Notes: a model not told the origin generated them from the letters alone. DNA of 64,000 nucleotides from Trichoplax sp. H2 (GCA_003344405.1 NOWV01000030.1:310001-374000), one strand, 5' to 3'; shown: positions 14,001 to 27,934, counted from the first letter of the stretch. Numbers and translations: made by a program.

Positions 14001-14512
14001 TTATAATGCTTTAAATGCTCACTTTTAGTAAGAGAAACAAAAGACGACAAATATTTATGCAGTATTGATGAAGGTGCAACCGAGAGAATTATGTCTACTT
14101 CTTGCACATTTTATAAAGATAAGTTATTAAGGATCTGTACTGGTGGCAGTCATGAGCTAAGGATATGGGATCAACTCGAAATAAAGAAAGATATCAAAGA
14201 ATCTAATTGGGTTATGGAAGGATTTCGTCACTCTTTAGGGTAAGCCGTCTATGTAGCATAATTAACGGCAATCGATATCAATTTATGCTTAGGCAATAGT
14301 TTCAAAAGTATTTTTTAAATTCTAGGATGCAAGTAGGAGATCTTAGTAGCGCAAGTTGTGTCCATCACGATAATTTTAGCGTTATCGTTGAAACGGAAGA
14401 TGAATCTGATTCGGAATCTGAAGATATAGACGATGATGGTGAAGATGGTGCCGAACAGTCGTTAGAGTTAGAAGAAAAAGATGAAAAGAACAGTTACTGC
14501 TTAATTTTATAA
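11095..14512 (+). CDS. WD40 repeat protein with N-terminal basic helix and C-terminal CaaX box (9 exons, 550 aa)
   Basis: I do not recognise the orthologue. Exons: 11095-11211, 11798-12183, 12563-12777, 12880-12960, 13291-13382, 13463-13703, 13813-13935, 14029-14239, 14326-14512; all GT-AG and in phase. Seen: a short basic helix near residues 8-30 (RKLRKKLRQIENLE), then a Ser/Lys-rich linker of about 90 residues, then WD40 blades beginning near residue 155 with GH...LW/IW/VW endings such as SRDTTLKLWD, STDCSLRIW, GKIELWD, GLVKVWD and ELRIWD. An acidic Asp/Glu/Ser stretch follows, and the protein ends in C-L-I-L. The helix resembles motifs in RNA/ribosome-linked proteins such as PYM and eIF2A, but that similarity is weak. 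WD40 propellers act as interaction scaffolds; no catalytic role is visible. An in-frame upstream ATG at 11032 would add 21 residues. The exon 6 donor (G|gttcgt) is the weakest junction. Confidence 0.85.
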
Positions 14513-15369
14513 TTTCTAAAGTTATAGTAATAGAAAATGAGATGTAGCGAGCATCTTCTGTATCATTCGCGAAGAAGAAGATTCATTTCTTAGCTAACTT
14601 ATCTACTCTGGATATAGAAGTTGCCACTGATTTTCATGAAGTGATTTATTTTTCTGTACATGATAATATATCGCAAAGTAATTCTGAAAGTAAACCGAGG
14701 CTTACCAGACTTTCATAAAGGATGATTGAAACCGTTTATTCAAATTGACCGCAATAAGACAGTCATACATAAGCACTCAAAAACACAGTTTGACTGCAAT
14801 CGATCGAGATTGAAAGAAACATGAACGCTATACTATAAACAATATAAAATGTGCCTAGTAAACTAAACCTGCTTTAATGATAATCTATGCCACATAGGTG
14901 TGTTCGCTAAGGATTAGCTTTTCGCTTACAAGAATGCAATACACATAAATTAAACTTTTATAGTTGCCAAATGCTTGAGGTAAAGTACAAGTATTATATA
15001 AAATTTCAAATGGTGTATTTAATTTTAAGATATCAGAAAATTTGAACTTTAAATTTGAAATCTATATTACATTATTTACATATAAGAAAAGAAGTAGCTC
15101 AGATAATAATATTTTGATAAGTTATAAAAATTTGGACCAACCGTTTCATGATGAAGGCTTAAAATTATATTGCTCGAGTATTACAATGTATATAGATAGG
15201 TTGTAACCACCACATGGATAGCATTGTGGATTATTATTTGTAAAGATAATTCTAGTTGTACGGGTAGTACTTGATAAAATAAGAAGAGTAGAAGTAGGAA
15301 ATATTGAATAATATATAATAGTTATAATTAAAATGGTAATGAATTAATTCAATAAAGAGATTCATAAAT
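14513..15369. other. Intergenic region between convergent gene ends
   Basis: Lies between the stop codons of the plus-strand WD40 gene and the minus-strand CCDC150-like gene, so it should hold both 3' untranslated regions. Very AT-rich. AATAAA-like signals occur on both strands (for example near 15350 on plus). No exon or repeat seen. Confidence 0.6.
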
Positions 15370-18300
15370 TTAATAATTAAGAGATGCTTGCTTAATATCC
15401 ATCAACTCCGATGCAATAAGATCTATCTGTCGTGAGCTTTCTTCCTAAAATCACACATGTAAAATAAATATCCAGTTTAAAAATTTCAAGTCAAATATTA
15501 GACCGCTACTATTGGAAGCTATGATAATTCTATCTCATCAGCAAACTGTACAAAACCATTTTCTAGCCATAGAATCTTCATATTTTATTAATTTAATCCT
15601 TGAAATCCATTATCGTACCCTTAATCGATCTAATTTTTCCGAAGCTATATAACTACGACTTCTTTCAAGATCCAATTGATTCTGCATTTCATGTAGCTGT
15701 CTAGTCATGCCGTCTTTGTTTGTTTGTGCATAATTAGCCAACTTAGCTAATGCTTGTCGACTAGTCTATGGCATGGAAAGAAAGATAATTGTAAGTTATT
15801 TCAGTTATTTTTATTTATTCATATGTAGTTTATTAATCATCTATGGTTCGAAATTAGGATTGTAAGTTATCAATCAATATTTCAATATATTATTTCGTCT
15901 AATACCCTTAACATTTCTTTAGCTCTGATAGCTTGTTCTTCATAACGTTGCTTTTCAGATTGTAATTCTACAGTAGATTGGAGGCCATGTTCATCGGCCA
16001 TGGTGTAATTATCCCTGTTTGCAATCAGCAAAATGACGAGATTATTATCAATTTGATATGCCACTAATATGAAGATACAATCAAAATTAAATCGAATTTA
16101 ATTAATTTTAAGTTTCTGATGTACAACCTTGAGTTATTTTGCGAACTTTCCTGATAATGATGTTCAGTAGCAGACGATGTCATCTTTGATTGGGCGCATG
16201 TATAATATATCATGTCAGGGTTATCAGCGAAATAAATTTACTTTAGTTTATTACTTTAATCTGCTATCACAATATAAATTTTAGCTGAATTGAAGGAAAC
16301 TTAATGATTAGTAATTTACATTTAACATACATTATCTGGACCAGTTAATAGCTTGTCACCTTCTCTTTGATTATGACCGTGATTGGCATCATGAGTCAAG
16401 AGCTGACGTGATTCCTAAAATAAAGAAGTTAATGATATCTTGTCAATATGAGTATTTATCGTCATAGCTGCAATATTAATCGATATTTGTATTCTGATAT
16501 GAACTTTCTTAATTTCAAATTTAATGCCATATTAATAAATACACATAGAATTATAAGTGGCTGATTGTTAATCTTTAAATTTGCCTTGTCTTGCTGATTC
16601 AAATGCTCTTCATGGTGACTTTTATCTAGTAAAGATGGTCTTCAATTTTAGACCCGCAGGAAATGAAAAATTAGTGGATGTTTTTAATTCTTCGTGAATA
16701 GTAACAGCCACTGAAGTATGAAATTATATTCTACTTGTCGGTAATAAAATTCTCTTAAGGTTACCTAAAATCTAATTGGTTATCTTCATGAACTTGAGCT
16801 AAAAGAGACAGTTCGGTCTGCAATCCATTGATTTCAGAAACAAGAACTTTGATAGTGTTAGCCTATAACAAATGCAATTAAAATAACCCAAAAGGTGAAG
16901 TTAAATTCAAATGAAATATCAATATATCTAAAGTATGATCGATCTTAGACGAGATTTCTTATAGCATAATAATAACTATTTTTTACCTGTTCTTCGTTCT
17001 TTAAAATATATTCCTTTTTAGCTTTTTCTAATGCGGCTAATTCGATACTAAGAGACTAAGTTGAGATTTCAAAATCAAGTTTTCAAACAACCAATTTGCT
17101 AAGATTGCAGATACTAATTTTATGTTTAATTTACTTCTACGAGGAATATACATACTAAGGGACCAATCATTATAATAATTATGCAGCACGAAGGAAATAC
17201 ATCTATAAATTTTTGCTAAATTGCATCTCGGTGATAATCATCTTACCTTTAATTTTTTTGCGGTAATTTTGTCCTCTTTGACTGGAACTCGTTTTTTACT
17301 TTCAATATCTAATTGAGTTTGCATCATTAATGATTTTTCTTTGCAGCGATGCAATTCCTTTTCTAACTCTTTAATGCGCTTAGATTGCGTTCTACTCTTG
17401 CTGGTTAATTCAGAATTGTTTGATTCGCTTTTTTCTAGTTCCTTTCTTAACTAGAAAAAGAAGTAGAGGCAACAAAGTAATATGAATAAAGAAATAAAAT
17501 TGTTATTACCGTCATCAATAGGATTTTTTATGCACTTGTCCGGGAAATTTATATTCAAATATCCCTTTAAATGTAGCCGTAACATATATACGAGATGCAG
17601 ACAGCATACAGAATCCTTCATTTGCGATAATGAAGGTAATGCGAAGAAAAAACTAGACTACCAACCTCATCTAATTCTCCATCTATCTTCAGTTTATTGG
17701 TAATCTCCAATTTTTGTAATTTGGCTTCTAGGTCCTTGAATCTGCTATCTTCTTTTAGTCTGAGGAGAAAAATTTGGTAATTCAAGGAGAGATCTACTAG
17801 CGAATCATCCACGTACTATTTAGATCAGATGCTGTCTACTTGTCAAGGATATCAAAGATAATTAATAGAGTATACGATATCAATTTTTTCTGTAATTTTA
17901 GACGCACAAAAATGCTTATTTAGATAATTATCAAGTGTAGAGATTGAATAATTCTATCTACTATACCCATTCATCTTACCTGCTTTCCTTAAATCGTTTT
18001 AACTCATTGTCTTTTTTACCGAGTTCAATTTGCAACTTTTCTAAACTTTCCTGAAGTTGTGTATTGGTCTTTAAGAGAGAATTCATCGTCTTGGCCATTT
18101 TATTGTTATCGGATCGAGCTTGTTCTAGTCCATTTTTCAGTGGTTTAATCTATGGATAACAGTAGAAAGTAGCCATTAAATAAATGAAAAAGTGCGATAA
18201 AATCATACTCATTGATGGAGTCTAATATCAGCTCGAACGATGACATAACATTGCGCGTTTTAATTTATGCAAACCTCATTAAGCTCTTTGGTTTCCATAT

Positions 18301-21300
18301 CAAATAATTTTCTTTGCATGGTCTCCAATTCAGTTTGCAATTGATTGATTGTTTCTTTTAGGCGGCGCCTACAAAAGGATATGTATAAATTATTTTGCAC
18401 ATAGCGTAGAGAAATGAAAAATATATCCTTTGGGTCAAGTATTCATTATTAATGTTTTCTAAAATGATGAAAATATTTGAGGTAGAAAATTTCAGAAATG
18501 GTAACGGTTCAATTCATCGTTGAAAGTAGTCGTCAGTATTTTGCAGACAAAGTTAAGAAGTTTTACACGCTAACTCACTCTTCCTGTTTATATCCCATCA
18601 GTTCATGATCTTTCCTTCCTAAATCAACTTGAAGTTGCTCCAATGCTTCTTGTAATTCGTTATGTGATAACATAACACTTTCTAATGTTGTAGCAATTCT
18701 TTTTTTATCCTCTTTCGCTTCATCGATTTGACTTCGGAGATCATTAACCTTAGAATAACAAGCATCATGGAAAATTATTTTTTAAAGGATGGAGAGCAGA
18801 GCAGTTCATACCAAATAAAATTGACTTTACCATTTTCTTATAATCTTGTTCCATGCTTCGTACTGTAGATAACATTTTCTCGTCTGATGATACTTGAGCC
18901 TGATCTCAGTAAAAGAATGTTAAACTTAATCATAAATATATACGAGTACATGCTAGTATATAATATATAATATATTCCACAACAGCGTAGAATAAATACT
19001 TAAAAGATAAAGTAGAAGTTTAAAAGCTATGGTTTTTGTATATTTATTATCCCTTGCCTGCTTAGCTGAGTGCTCGATCTTTTGCAAATTATATTTATAC
19101 GTATGTAATTCATTGCTAAGCTAAATAGTAAAAGAGTGAGAGAAATTTTTAATTTTTTCGGTAAAATAGGGTACTTACTAATTATTCTTTATTCGTATAT
19201 AGTTACTTCGAAACAATTCTCATATAAGTAAGGTATAAGACTATCGCATTTTGTACTAAATAATTATTTGGCTTCGTAGAAAACAAAGCTAGGTGCTGCA
19301 TGAAGTTATATAAATCGCAAGCCGTATCAATAAGCCCATTTCGATGGCTAATTTATTAACTATAGCTATCGAAAATATTGCTACTTTCTCGTGAATTTGT
19401 ACATTGTCAGCTCATCCTGATCAAATAACGCTGTCATATTTAAAATAATAATTATCTAGTTCCCTAGAAATAAAGCAAGTGCTACATGAAGTTATATAAA
19501 TCACAAGCTCTATCTATTAGCCCATTTCGGTAGCTTATTTGTTAACTATCGAAGATATTACTACTTTCCCATAAATTCGTATATTACTACGTCATTCTTG
19601 ATCAGTTAAGACTATCATGTTTATACTAATATTTATAATCATTTAATTTTCTAGAAATAAAGCAAGTACTACATGAAGTTATATAAGTCACAAGCTCTTT
19701 CTATTGTCCTATTTTGGTAGCTTATTTGTTAACTATCGAAGAACTTGCTACTTTTCTTGTAAACTGGTACATTGCTAGCTCATTTTGATCTGATAAGGAT
19801 ATCATATTTATGTTAATAATCATCTAGTTTTCTGGAAATGAAACTAGTACTACATAAAGTTATATACATTACAAGTTCTATCTATTAGTCCATTTCGGAG
19901 GCTTGCCAGTAATTATTAACTATCGAAGGTATTGCTACTTTTCTCGTGAATTTGTACATTGCTAAATAATTCTCGATTAGATAAGTTACCTTTTTACATT
20001 GATTATCCAAAATAATGTTCCGTTGCTTAAATTGAGAAGCTTCCGACTATGACATAGATAAGATAGGATTACTATAATAAATTAGCCTATGCCGATTTAA
20101 TTATGAATCACTGATTATGAAATATTACTTCCGCATGTTCTAGGCGTTCCGCTTCTCCTTGCAACTGATCTACTCGAGACTGAAAGAATTCCATTTATGT
20201 TAATCATTATTATAACTGAGAAGTTGACGAAAATTTCTTGTATATTCAATCTGAACATAAGCGTATCTATGCTTGTTACTAGAATCACAACATCTATAAT
20301 ATCAAATAATTTATTTTAGGTAAAGATACAAAATTTACAACAGCTTGAGTTAGACTAGTTTAGTGATCTGAATGATAAGTTAATTTTGCAGGGTACTTAC
20401 TTGCAAGGATCCTTTTTCATAGGCAAGTTTCTTATTTTTCTCGATGATTTCATTCATAGCTACTTCAACTTGCTGTTGAGCCGCCTGTTTAAGAGATGAT
20501 AGATATTTAATTTCTAGTATTAACTATATGATAAAGATATAAGATGAAGAAATAAGTAATGTTATTGACTTACGCGCTGACTTTCTAAATTATTAAGTCG
20601 TGTTTGCAGCCGCTCATTCTCCTGACTTAGGATTTGCTTTTCTTGTATTTGACTAGAAATTTCCATCTAAAGAATAATTAGTAGGATTTAAGCTGACTTT
20701 TTCTACCCTCTATTTACTCCATTAGCAGCAGTTTAGTACGATTTTGTGATTGTTCGATTTAGATTTTCTGCAAGATTATAACTAAGCTGTAGCAGTATGA
20801 TCTTACTTGAGCATTCTGTAATTCTGTTTCTAATCTTGCTTTCTCCTCCGACATGCCATCTACTGCTTGATTAACCTATTAAAATTATAATATAATTTTA
20901 GAAATAGAAATCAGTTATATGTAAATGATGAGCGATTTTTTGTAATTTGGCAGTACAGTGAAATACATTAATCTTGAAAAGAATCATCGTAGAATCTTGT
21001 TTCATATTTACTTCATCTAGTAATTGCGCTTTATTCTCCATTAAATTTTGTTTCTCTTTAGTCACCGTTTCTAGTTCTTTCTTTAGTTGATTTAGCTCTG
21101 TCTCCTGCAAGATGCAACAAGATTAATATTATGATTCCCAGGATTCGGCAGTACACCCGGTATAATTTATAGCTGGATTGATAGCCAAATATTGGTATGT
21201 GATTATCCACTATTTTAAATATATAGAACAAAATCGATAGGAGGACTTGGGTTACACTATTAGATGATCACTAATTATATTTAAATGAAGCTCAATTCTT

Positions 21301-24300
21301 AAGTTGAATTCCAATAATAATAAATATAGAGACTGCAGGCTACTGTAGAATTTCGACAGTTCACAAGTCGAAGATTACTAGCTAATGTAAAATTGATAGT
21401 TTGGAATTATTGAGCATGCTTGAAAGGCTAAAGATTGCTAATGAAGATTGCTATAGCTCAGTTTTTCTGAGCTTAAGTTGGAATAATGTCTTTGAATATT
21501 TATTATTTACGATTGTATAGCTACATAAATGTTTGTTAATTCTAAATAAATAGGCTTAAATATTTGTAGACAGATACGGAGACCGATGATGATGATCCAC
21601 ATATCAATTTTTAGATTTTAATGGAAAAGATATACTTTGATTACAAGGTTATGCAAGAGTTTACGGCAAGTCTAGACAATGACTGTTTAATTTTAAAATG
21701 ATAATGTCGATATAGACATCAACAAAAGTCTTACCAATTGAGATGTAATATCTTGAATTGATTTCCTCTGATCTTCTAGCTTTTGACGAACAGTTTTTAA
21801 CTCATCCTTTAATTTATCGCTGTAAGATTAAAAAAAATCAAGTAATCAGTCAAGTAACCAGCTAAATTAGTCAAGTTTTATTCTATTTTCTCAGTACTTT
21901 CAATAAGAATTATAGCATTGATATCGTAAAGAAGAAAGCAATAAATTCAAATAATAGTTCATGACCGGAATTTGAGAGATTCTAAAAACGTACTTGTCCG
22001 CTTTAACCTTATTTGTTACTTCTCTTTCTTTATCGATATCCAACAATAGAGTTGATTTTGTTTGATTTAAAATCTGGCATTGTTCAGTATATTTCTCTTG
22101 CAATAAGGCTCTATCTTTATCTAGTGTTTGCTGGTATGATTTTTTAATCTCAAACTTTAGCTTGGATTCTTCATCAAGTTTTTGCTTGAGCGTATCAAAT
22201 TCGCGACTTAGTTTATCAAAATTTTGCTTTAAAATTAAAAAAAAATGGATGTAAGAAATTAAATATTGGAATACGATCATAAAATAAAGCAAAGCATTAA
22301 TCAACGATATTTCTAAACAGCAAACTATTATTACCTGGCTTCTTGAAGATAAATCTTCAAGTCTAGCATTTTCTTTACGAATTGTATCTGATTCCTTTTT
22401 GACTGTAGCTAATTCAGTCATTAAATTCTAATAATATTGATGACAAGAGTTAATTACTCGTATGATTCCTTCTAAGTACTATTCTTAATCTAAGGATAGA
22501 TATGTGTAGTTGACAATCAACACTTTAGAATATGAGTAGAACGGGGTTTGAATATAAAGGGATTTTAAATCGTATTCAGGTATTGAATTACATTTTTATC
22601 TTTGGTTAAGTCTTTTATGCTGTTTTCCGTAACATCTAGATCAAAGTTAACATAATATAGGTCAGTTACAGTCATAAAAAGGATTTAGCAATTTTTATCA
22701 ATATTTGATAAGTAAAGATTTTAGTTTGCAATAGATTTAGCTGTGATCGTCTTGAGTAATGATGTGATATGATTATAGGTGATACTAACTTTGTCAATTC
22801 TATTAAATGAGCTAGATATTCCATTATAAAATGGTCTGTAATAGTGGTTATTACCATACCTCGTTGTTGCTTTTCTTTATTAACATGTTTCAGTAATTCA
22901 TCATACTTTTCGACAGCTTGATCACGAGCAGCTCTAGTATCAATCAACTCTTTTTTTAATACTTCACAATTAGTATTTACATCGCCAATATACAGCCTGT
23001 TCTTATCGACCGAATGCTCCATTTCTTTAACTCTAGTTAATAAGTCTTGATAGGATTCTTCAGTTTCTGTTCGAAGATGCATTTCTTGAGCTAGTTCTCT
23101 TTTGACCTGCAAGAGATTTATTATGGTATTTAGACATGTTGGGTTAACCGAGATTTCATATTCTAATATTAAATCAAATGTATACTACGTTATACCTTTG
23201 ATTTGGTATTTATTTTCAGATTCAGCATTATAGTAATATATTTGATATCTATCTGTTTCTATTTTTAACTTAATGATAATTTATTACAATTATAGGCGCT
23301 TATTATGTTTCATTTGGTGGATAAATTGACAGTCAATAGACATCACGTCTTCCTTATGGTCTAAATGCGAATTAATATTGTCTCATTTATTTCGATTTTA
23401 TATTGTAAGATAAAATGTTGATTGTGTATCCTGTTATCATTCTAATTTAAAGACGATGTAGTGCCACTATTTAGAATTGCTAATGTCTAGTCGTAGTCCA
23501 CCTTGTCGTCGTTAATTTGACTTACATAGTCTTGATCCATTCGTAATTTACGACATAACTAGAAAATTTTTCGCGTATTCGAATTAAATTTAATAAATTA
23601 ATCATTTACTGTGTTCCAATTTTGAGCTATTAATAATTTTATATCCCATTGAGTTTCCATCATATTTAGTATTACCGTCATGTATTAATATTTTTATTTT
23701 CATGAATTAAAGCAAATTATACTGTAATATCCTTTGTAATTAATTGATAATTTAGTAAGGTTAGCAAGGTGCTACTGATTCAGATTCTTAATTCTATGAA
23801 ATGAATTGATATGTGTGTTGCTTTTTGGGTAGCTAAAAATTGTATCGTGTTTAAGAACCCTAGCAGTTATTTTGATTGAATACTTTGTTGGCAAGTAGAA
23901 TGTATACTTACGATTTACACTTAGCTTATCGATATTTAATTTGCTATCGTGTTTAGAATTATTAGCATTTATTCTTATTCCAGTTTTATTCCCGAATAAG
24001 TTAATGCCTATTGGGTAATAATTTTGATCTGTTGATGATTTAGTATCAAAGTATTTACTTAGGTTACAAATTCGACTAATAAACTTATTTGTATAATGTA
24101 TTCTACATTTGATCATTTCGCAAGAGATATTCTGAAGACAACAGGCATATACTCAGATTGAATATGCCATCAGTGAATCGAATGTACATTTGCGATTTAT
24201 ATTAAACTTGTCGATGCTATTACTGTATATTTACAATTAGGAGCCTTTACGCTTCAATTAACTATTTATTGTGAATGAATAAATAATGTAATAGTTAATT

Positions 24301-25556
24301 GATTATACTATTAACCTATTGATGATTTAATATCATAAAGTTTTTTAGATTTCGTAGCCTTAATTAAATTTATATAGTTTGCAATATTTCACTTTTAATG
24401 GGCTTTTATAGTATATATTATGTCAGAAAATACCATTATTTCTTTAAGGTCTATATTGTATTAATAATTTTATCAAATTTAATATGTCTTGGGTTCTATT
24501 TTTGATCTATTGAAGATTAAGAATTTCACTATTCACTAAGGTTCTATATTCCATCAATAAATTTACACTTAGAATGCTAGTGCTTATTTAGAATGAATCA
24601 TTAATAAATCGAATAGTCTTCCCATTTACTTTTTACCTGTTAACAACTTTATATCGTATTTAGAATTATTGACGCTATTTAGATTCCGATTATCATAATT
24701 ATTGATTGGCCTCCTATTACTGATTTAGTGCGATATTATATTTAGAGATGTTCTATACTGCATTAATAAACTTGATCTCCATTTCACGTTATGCATTGAA
24801 TCTTTAGCTCATTTACTATCTATCAGGTATACATAGGAAGATTAATATTTAATTATTATTCAAAATTTATGTTGTAGAAATAAATGGAATATCAATTAAA
24901 GGATCATCCACTGTAACGCAATAGATTTGACGATGAGGGTTGATTGGAATAAATATAAAGCATTTTTTGGAAATGATCCAGCTTACCTCGGCTAATCTCT
25001 TCATGGTGCGCATATTTGTAATTTTGATCTCTTCAAGTTCATTGGCCAAGTTTAATTTAGCCACGTTAGCTACTTCTAATGCCGCTCGCATCCTTTGAAT
25101 GCCATCTTGTGCAGTTTGACGAGTATCAATTGCTAGTTTGCATTCCTGACGATAGCGGGATAATTCTTTAGTTAGTCGCTTTATTTCTTCATCATGGCGT
25201 TGTGCATCTTCTAAATGGAGGCCCCCATCGCGCCTTATTTTTTCAGCTTCTAGTGAGCATAAATTCAACTTGATGGATTGGATAGAACTTTCTAAATGGC
25301 ATACTCTACCCACTAATTTCTCATAATCTTTCATTAATGCACTATTATCGTAATGGTTAGGTTGATCGGCACGAAAAGGTGGAATAGGATGATGTTGGCT
25401 TGCAGCTTTATCCGACATTTTATTGATTGCAGTCCATTTCGACAGCTGCTTCATGACATCTTGCGTTTCAAATTCAGCAGAATCTAATCGATTGTGTAAT
25501 AATCGAAGATTTTGACTGGCTGGTGATTCTGGCATATTTTTTCCCACTTTACTCAT
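15370..25556 (-). CDS. CCDC150: CCDC150-like coiled-coil protein (27 exons, 1091 aa)
   Basis: Long, almost wholly alpha-helical coiled-coil protein; molecular role not well defined in the family. Exons 5' to 3': 24987-25556, 22860-23106, 22592-22635, 22335-22427, 21994-22226, 21735-21819, 21012-21104, 20807-20875, 20574-20666, 20401-20484, 20129-20179, 19990-20046, 19058-19120, 18831-18899, 18579-18748, 18275-18368, 17980-18149, 17666-17759, 17247-17450, 16987-17055, 16765-16862, 16585-16639, 16331-16414, 16128-16183, 15906-16014, 15619-15765, 15370-15444. All stay in phase. The N-terminal block LVGRVCHLESSIQSIKLNL and the following LAQEMHLR segment match my recollection of vertebrate CCDC150, and the total length is close to the human protein. 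Heptad-rich sequence runs from about residue 80 to the C-terminus, with a lower-complexity His/Gln-rich stretch near 935-985. Two introns, after exon 13 and exon 22, appear to use GC donors. The start is the first ATG of exon 1. Confidence 0.85.
19260..19985. repeat. Intronic tandem repeat, unit about 181-187 bp, four copies
   Basis: Within the intron between exons 12 and 13 of the CCDC150-like gene. The landmark tgaagttata (taaagttata in the last copy) recurs at 19301, 19487, 19674 and 19855, giving spacings of 186, 187 and 181. Copies are diverged (substitutions and short indels) but share an order of landmarks such as cacaag, cccatttcgg and ttaactatcg. No coding potential. It explains why this intron (869 bp) is much longer than its neighbours. 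Confidence 0.85.
23107..24986. other. Large first intron of the CCDC150-like gene
   Basis: At 1880 bp this is the longest intron of the gene. AT-rich, with motifs such as gtatttac, aatttaat and ttactaagg recurring loosely, suggesting old degenerate repeats. I could not fix a unit length and found no extra exon that preserves frame. Confidence 0.55.
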
Positions 25557-26029
25557 AATTCCTCTTTTGCTGCTAATAGCTTGGATAATCCAAACCTACA
25601 CGCAATAAAACGACCAATAATTTTGTCAACAAAAATAGAGCAAGGCTAACATTCTCCTGTACCAAGCTCAATTTAAATTAACTGCCGTTTCCGTAGAAAC
25701 TACTAGTAAAAAGCCTTAATTCTATAGAACAGCGTCTGTCTGGCTTATAATTTTATACAGAAATTTTAAGGGCGAGCATGCGTAGGCTTGATGAAGAAAG
25801 CATACTGTAGGTAATAAGATTCATGACGTCAAGATGGAGAATTATTCCAATCTCCAGATATTATAATAGCAGTAAAACAATGAATTGCTAGGCTTAATAT
25901 TATTGCTTGAATGAAGTTGTACAGAGTAAGTTTATTATAGCGAATAAGATTACTTTACAAATTATTCTACTTGAAAAGTGTTAAATATCTATCAATTTCT
26001 CACTTGATGTGGACTGCTATGTGTAGGCA
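25557..26029. other. Upstream region of the CCDC150-like gene
   Basis: Expected to hold the promoter and 5' untranslated region of the minus-strand coiled-coil gene. No exon, clear TATA box or repeat identified. Confidence 0.45.
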
Positions 26030-26580
26030 CAACTCGATTGAACTAGTTAAGCATCGGAATACTATCCAACTCCACGCTGTATAATGAAACACATCTTATA
26101 TGGGCTATTTCTAAACACATATAAGTCTACATAACACCATATTAGACTACAATATTACATCATAATACGGCGGTAGCACTACGTATTAGTTATGCATAAG
26201 TACACGCGTATATAAACTAGTGAAGCATGGGAATACTATCCAACACCACGCTATATAATGAAACACATCTTCTATAGGCTATTTTGAAACACATGTAAAT
26301 CTACATAATACTATGTTAGACTAGAATATGACATCATAATATGGCGGTAGCACTACATATTAGTGAGGCATAAATATACGCGTATTCATAACCAGTTGAG
26401 CATCGAAATTCTATCCAACTCCACGCTATATAAAGAAACACATCTTCTAAGGCTATTTCTAACACATGTACGTAAAATTTACAAAATATCACGTTAGACT
26501 ACAATATTACATCGTAATATGGCGGTAGCACTACATATTAGTGAGGCTTAAATATATGCAAATATATAACTAGTTAATCT
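26030..26580. repeat. Tandem repeat, unit about 174 bp, about three copies
   Basis: The landmark aatactatccaac (variant aattctatccaac) recurs at 26058, 26232 and 26407, spacing 174-175. Each unit carries ccacgct, gaaacacatctt, acatcataat and ggcggtagcactac in the same order. Copies are about 85-90 percent alike by eye. Nucleosome-sized unit; no open frame. Confidence 0.88.
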
Positions 26581-27170
26581 TACTATAGAATAATTAATTT
26601 CTATACCGTTATTGAGAATCAATTATAAATTAAGAGATTATAAAGAGACACTTAAACTTACTGAATTTTTATGATTTTCTTACTTTCTGTCTTACTATAG
26701 AATATTTAATTTCAATACCGTTCTGGAGAACAAATTAAATACCCGTATGGAATTATAAATTATAAAATTATCAAGAAGATACTTAAATATACTGAATATC
26801 TATTTATTTTCTTACTTTCTATCTTACGATGGAGTATCGTAGTTAATTTTAATGCCGTTACGGAGAATAAATTAAATATAGAATCATAAATTATAAGATT
26901 ATCAAGAGGATGTCTAAACATACTAAATATTCATTCGTTTACTAACTTTCTGTCTTACCTTAGAATAATTAGTTTCGATACCGTATTGGAGAATAAATGG
27001 AATATGCAATTATAAATGTAAGACTATTAAGGAGATTCTATCATTCTTCTTTGCTTTTCTACCTTACCTTGCAATATGTAATTGCGATACTGTAATGGAG
27101 AATAAGTGGATTATACAGCCATGACCTTTTATTATCATCAAGGAGGTATTTGACATTATGGAAATAAGTT
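26579..27170. repeat. Second tandem repeat, unit about 110-132 bp, five degenerate copies
   Basis: Starts where the 174-bp array ends. The landmark cttac followed by taga/gatgg recurs at 26579, 26691, 26823, 26954 and 27063 (spacings 112, 132, 131, 109). Each unit holds ataccgt(t)..gagaa and attataaat. Copies decay toward the 3' side. Confidence 0.75.
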
Positions 27171-27934
27171 AATTTTGGAGCCATGACTTTTAAGATCACC
27201 CGTGCATAACTTAATTTTAAAGTACACGTATATCCAATTGTTTTCTCACTTAGTGCGAGCTTCCTTTCTCGCGTAGTGTAGTTTAGAATATGCGATGGAT
27301 AGAAAGGATATTATTTTCTGCCTTGCTTGGTAATGAGTGGTTTTTAAACAGTCGTGAAAAACAAGTTTGTACCGAAGCTATAGTGATAAGATCTTTTTGA
27401 AAGACATTAAAAGTACTCACATTAATCTATTTCTTAACAAATAGCAACGTGCGGTATTATATTTGTATATCTAGATATTCTTCCGTTTTATACTGTATCG
27501 TCGCAATTGATTCAATACAGTCATAAGAAGAAGAATTTAATGAGGTCACGATAGATTAGATAGCTGTAACAAATAGTATTTCAAATTTTCTTTCATTAAA
27601 ACAAAATTTCACTTTTATAGTTTACGAAAATAAGTTTAATTATTGAAGGCGGTAGCGGTTATTAGTATAGGAAGTTATCTATTGCAATTATCAGTGCTGT
27701 AACAACAGTGTTAAAAAATTATTTGTATACAACAAATCATAAAGAAAAGAAAATTTCCATCATAAAATGGATTGTGATATAACTATTAGCTGCAGCGAAA
27801 GGGTTGCAAGAGGATGTTACGCAGCGAAGCACCGTACATATTAATGAAGTAGATTTCGTTATATAGCTAATGGCAATACGCTAAACAGTAATTATGAATA
27901 TTAATCGTGTATAGTTTAGCTAGATAACCAAGCG

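Noticed and set aside
23772-24116. 114-aa minus-strand open frame in the first CCDC150 intron
   Set aside because: Asn/Lys/Ile-rich, no acceptor or donor that keeps the CCDC150 frame, no heptads.
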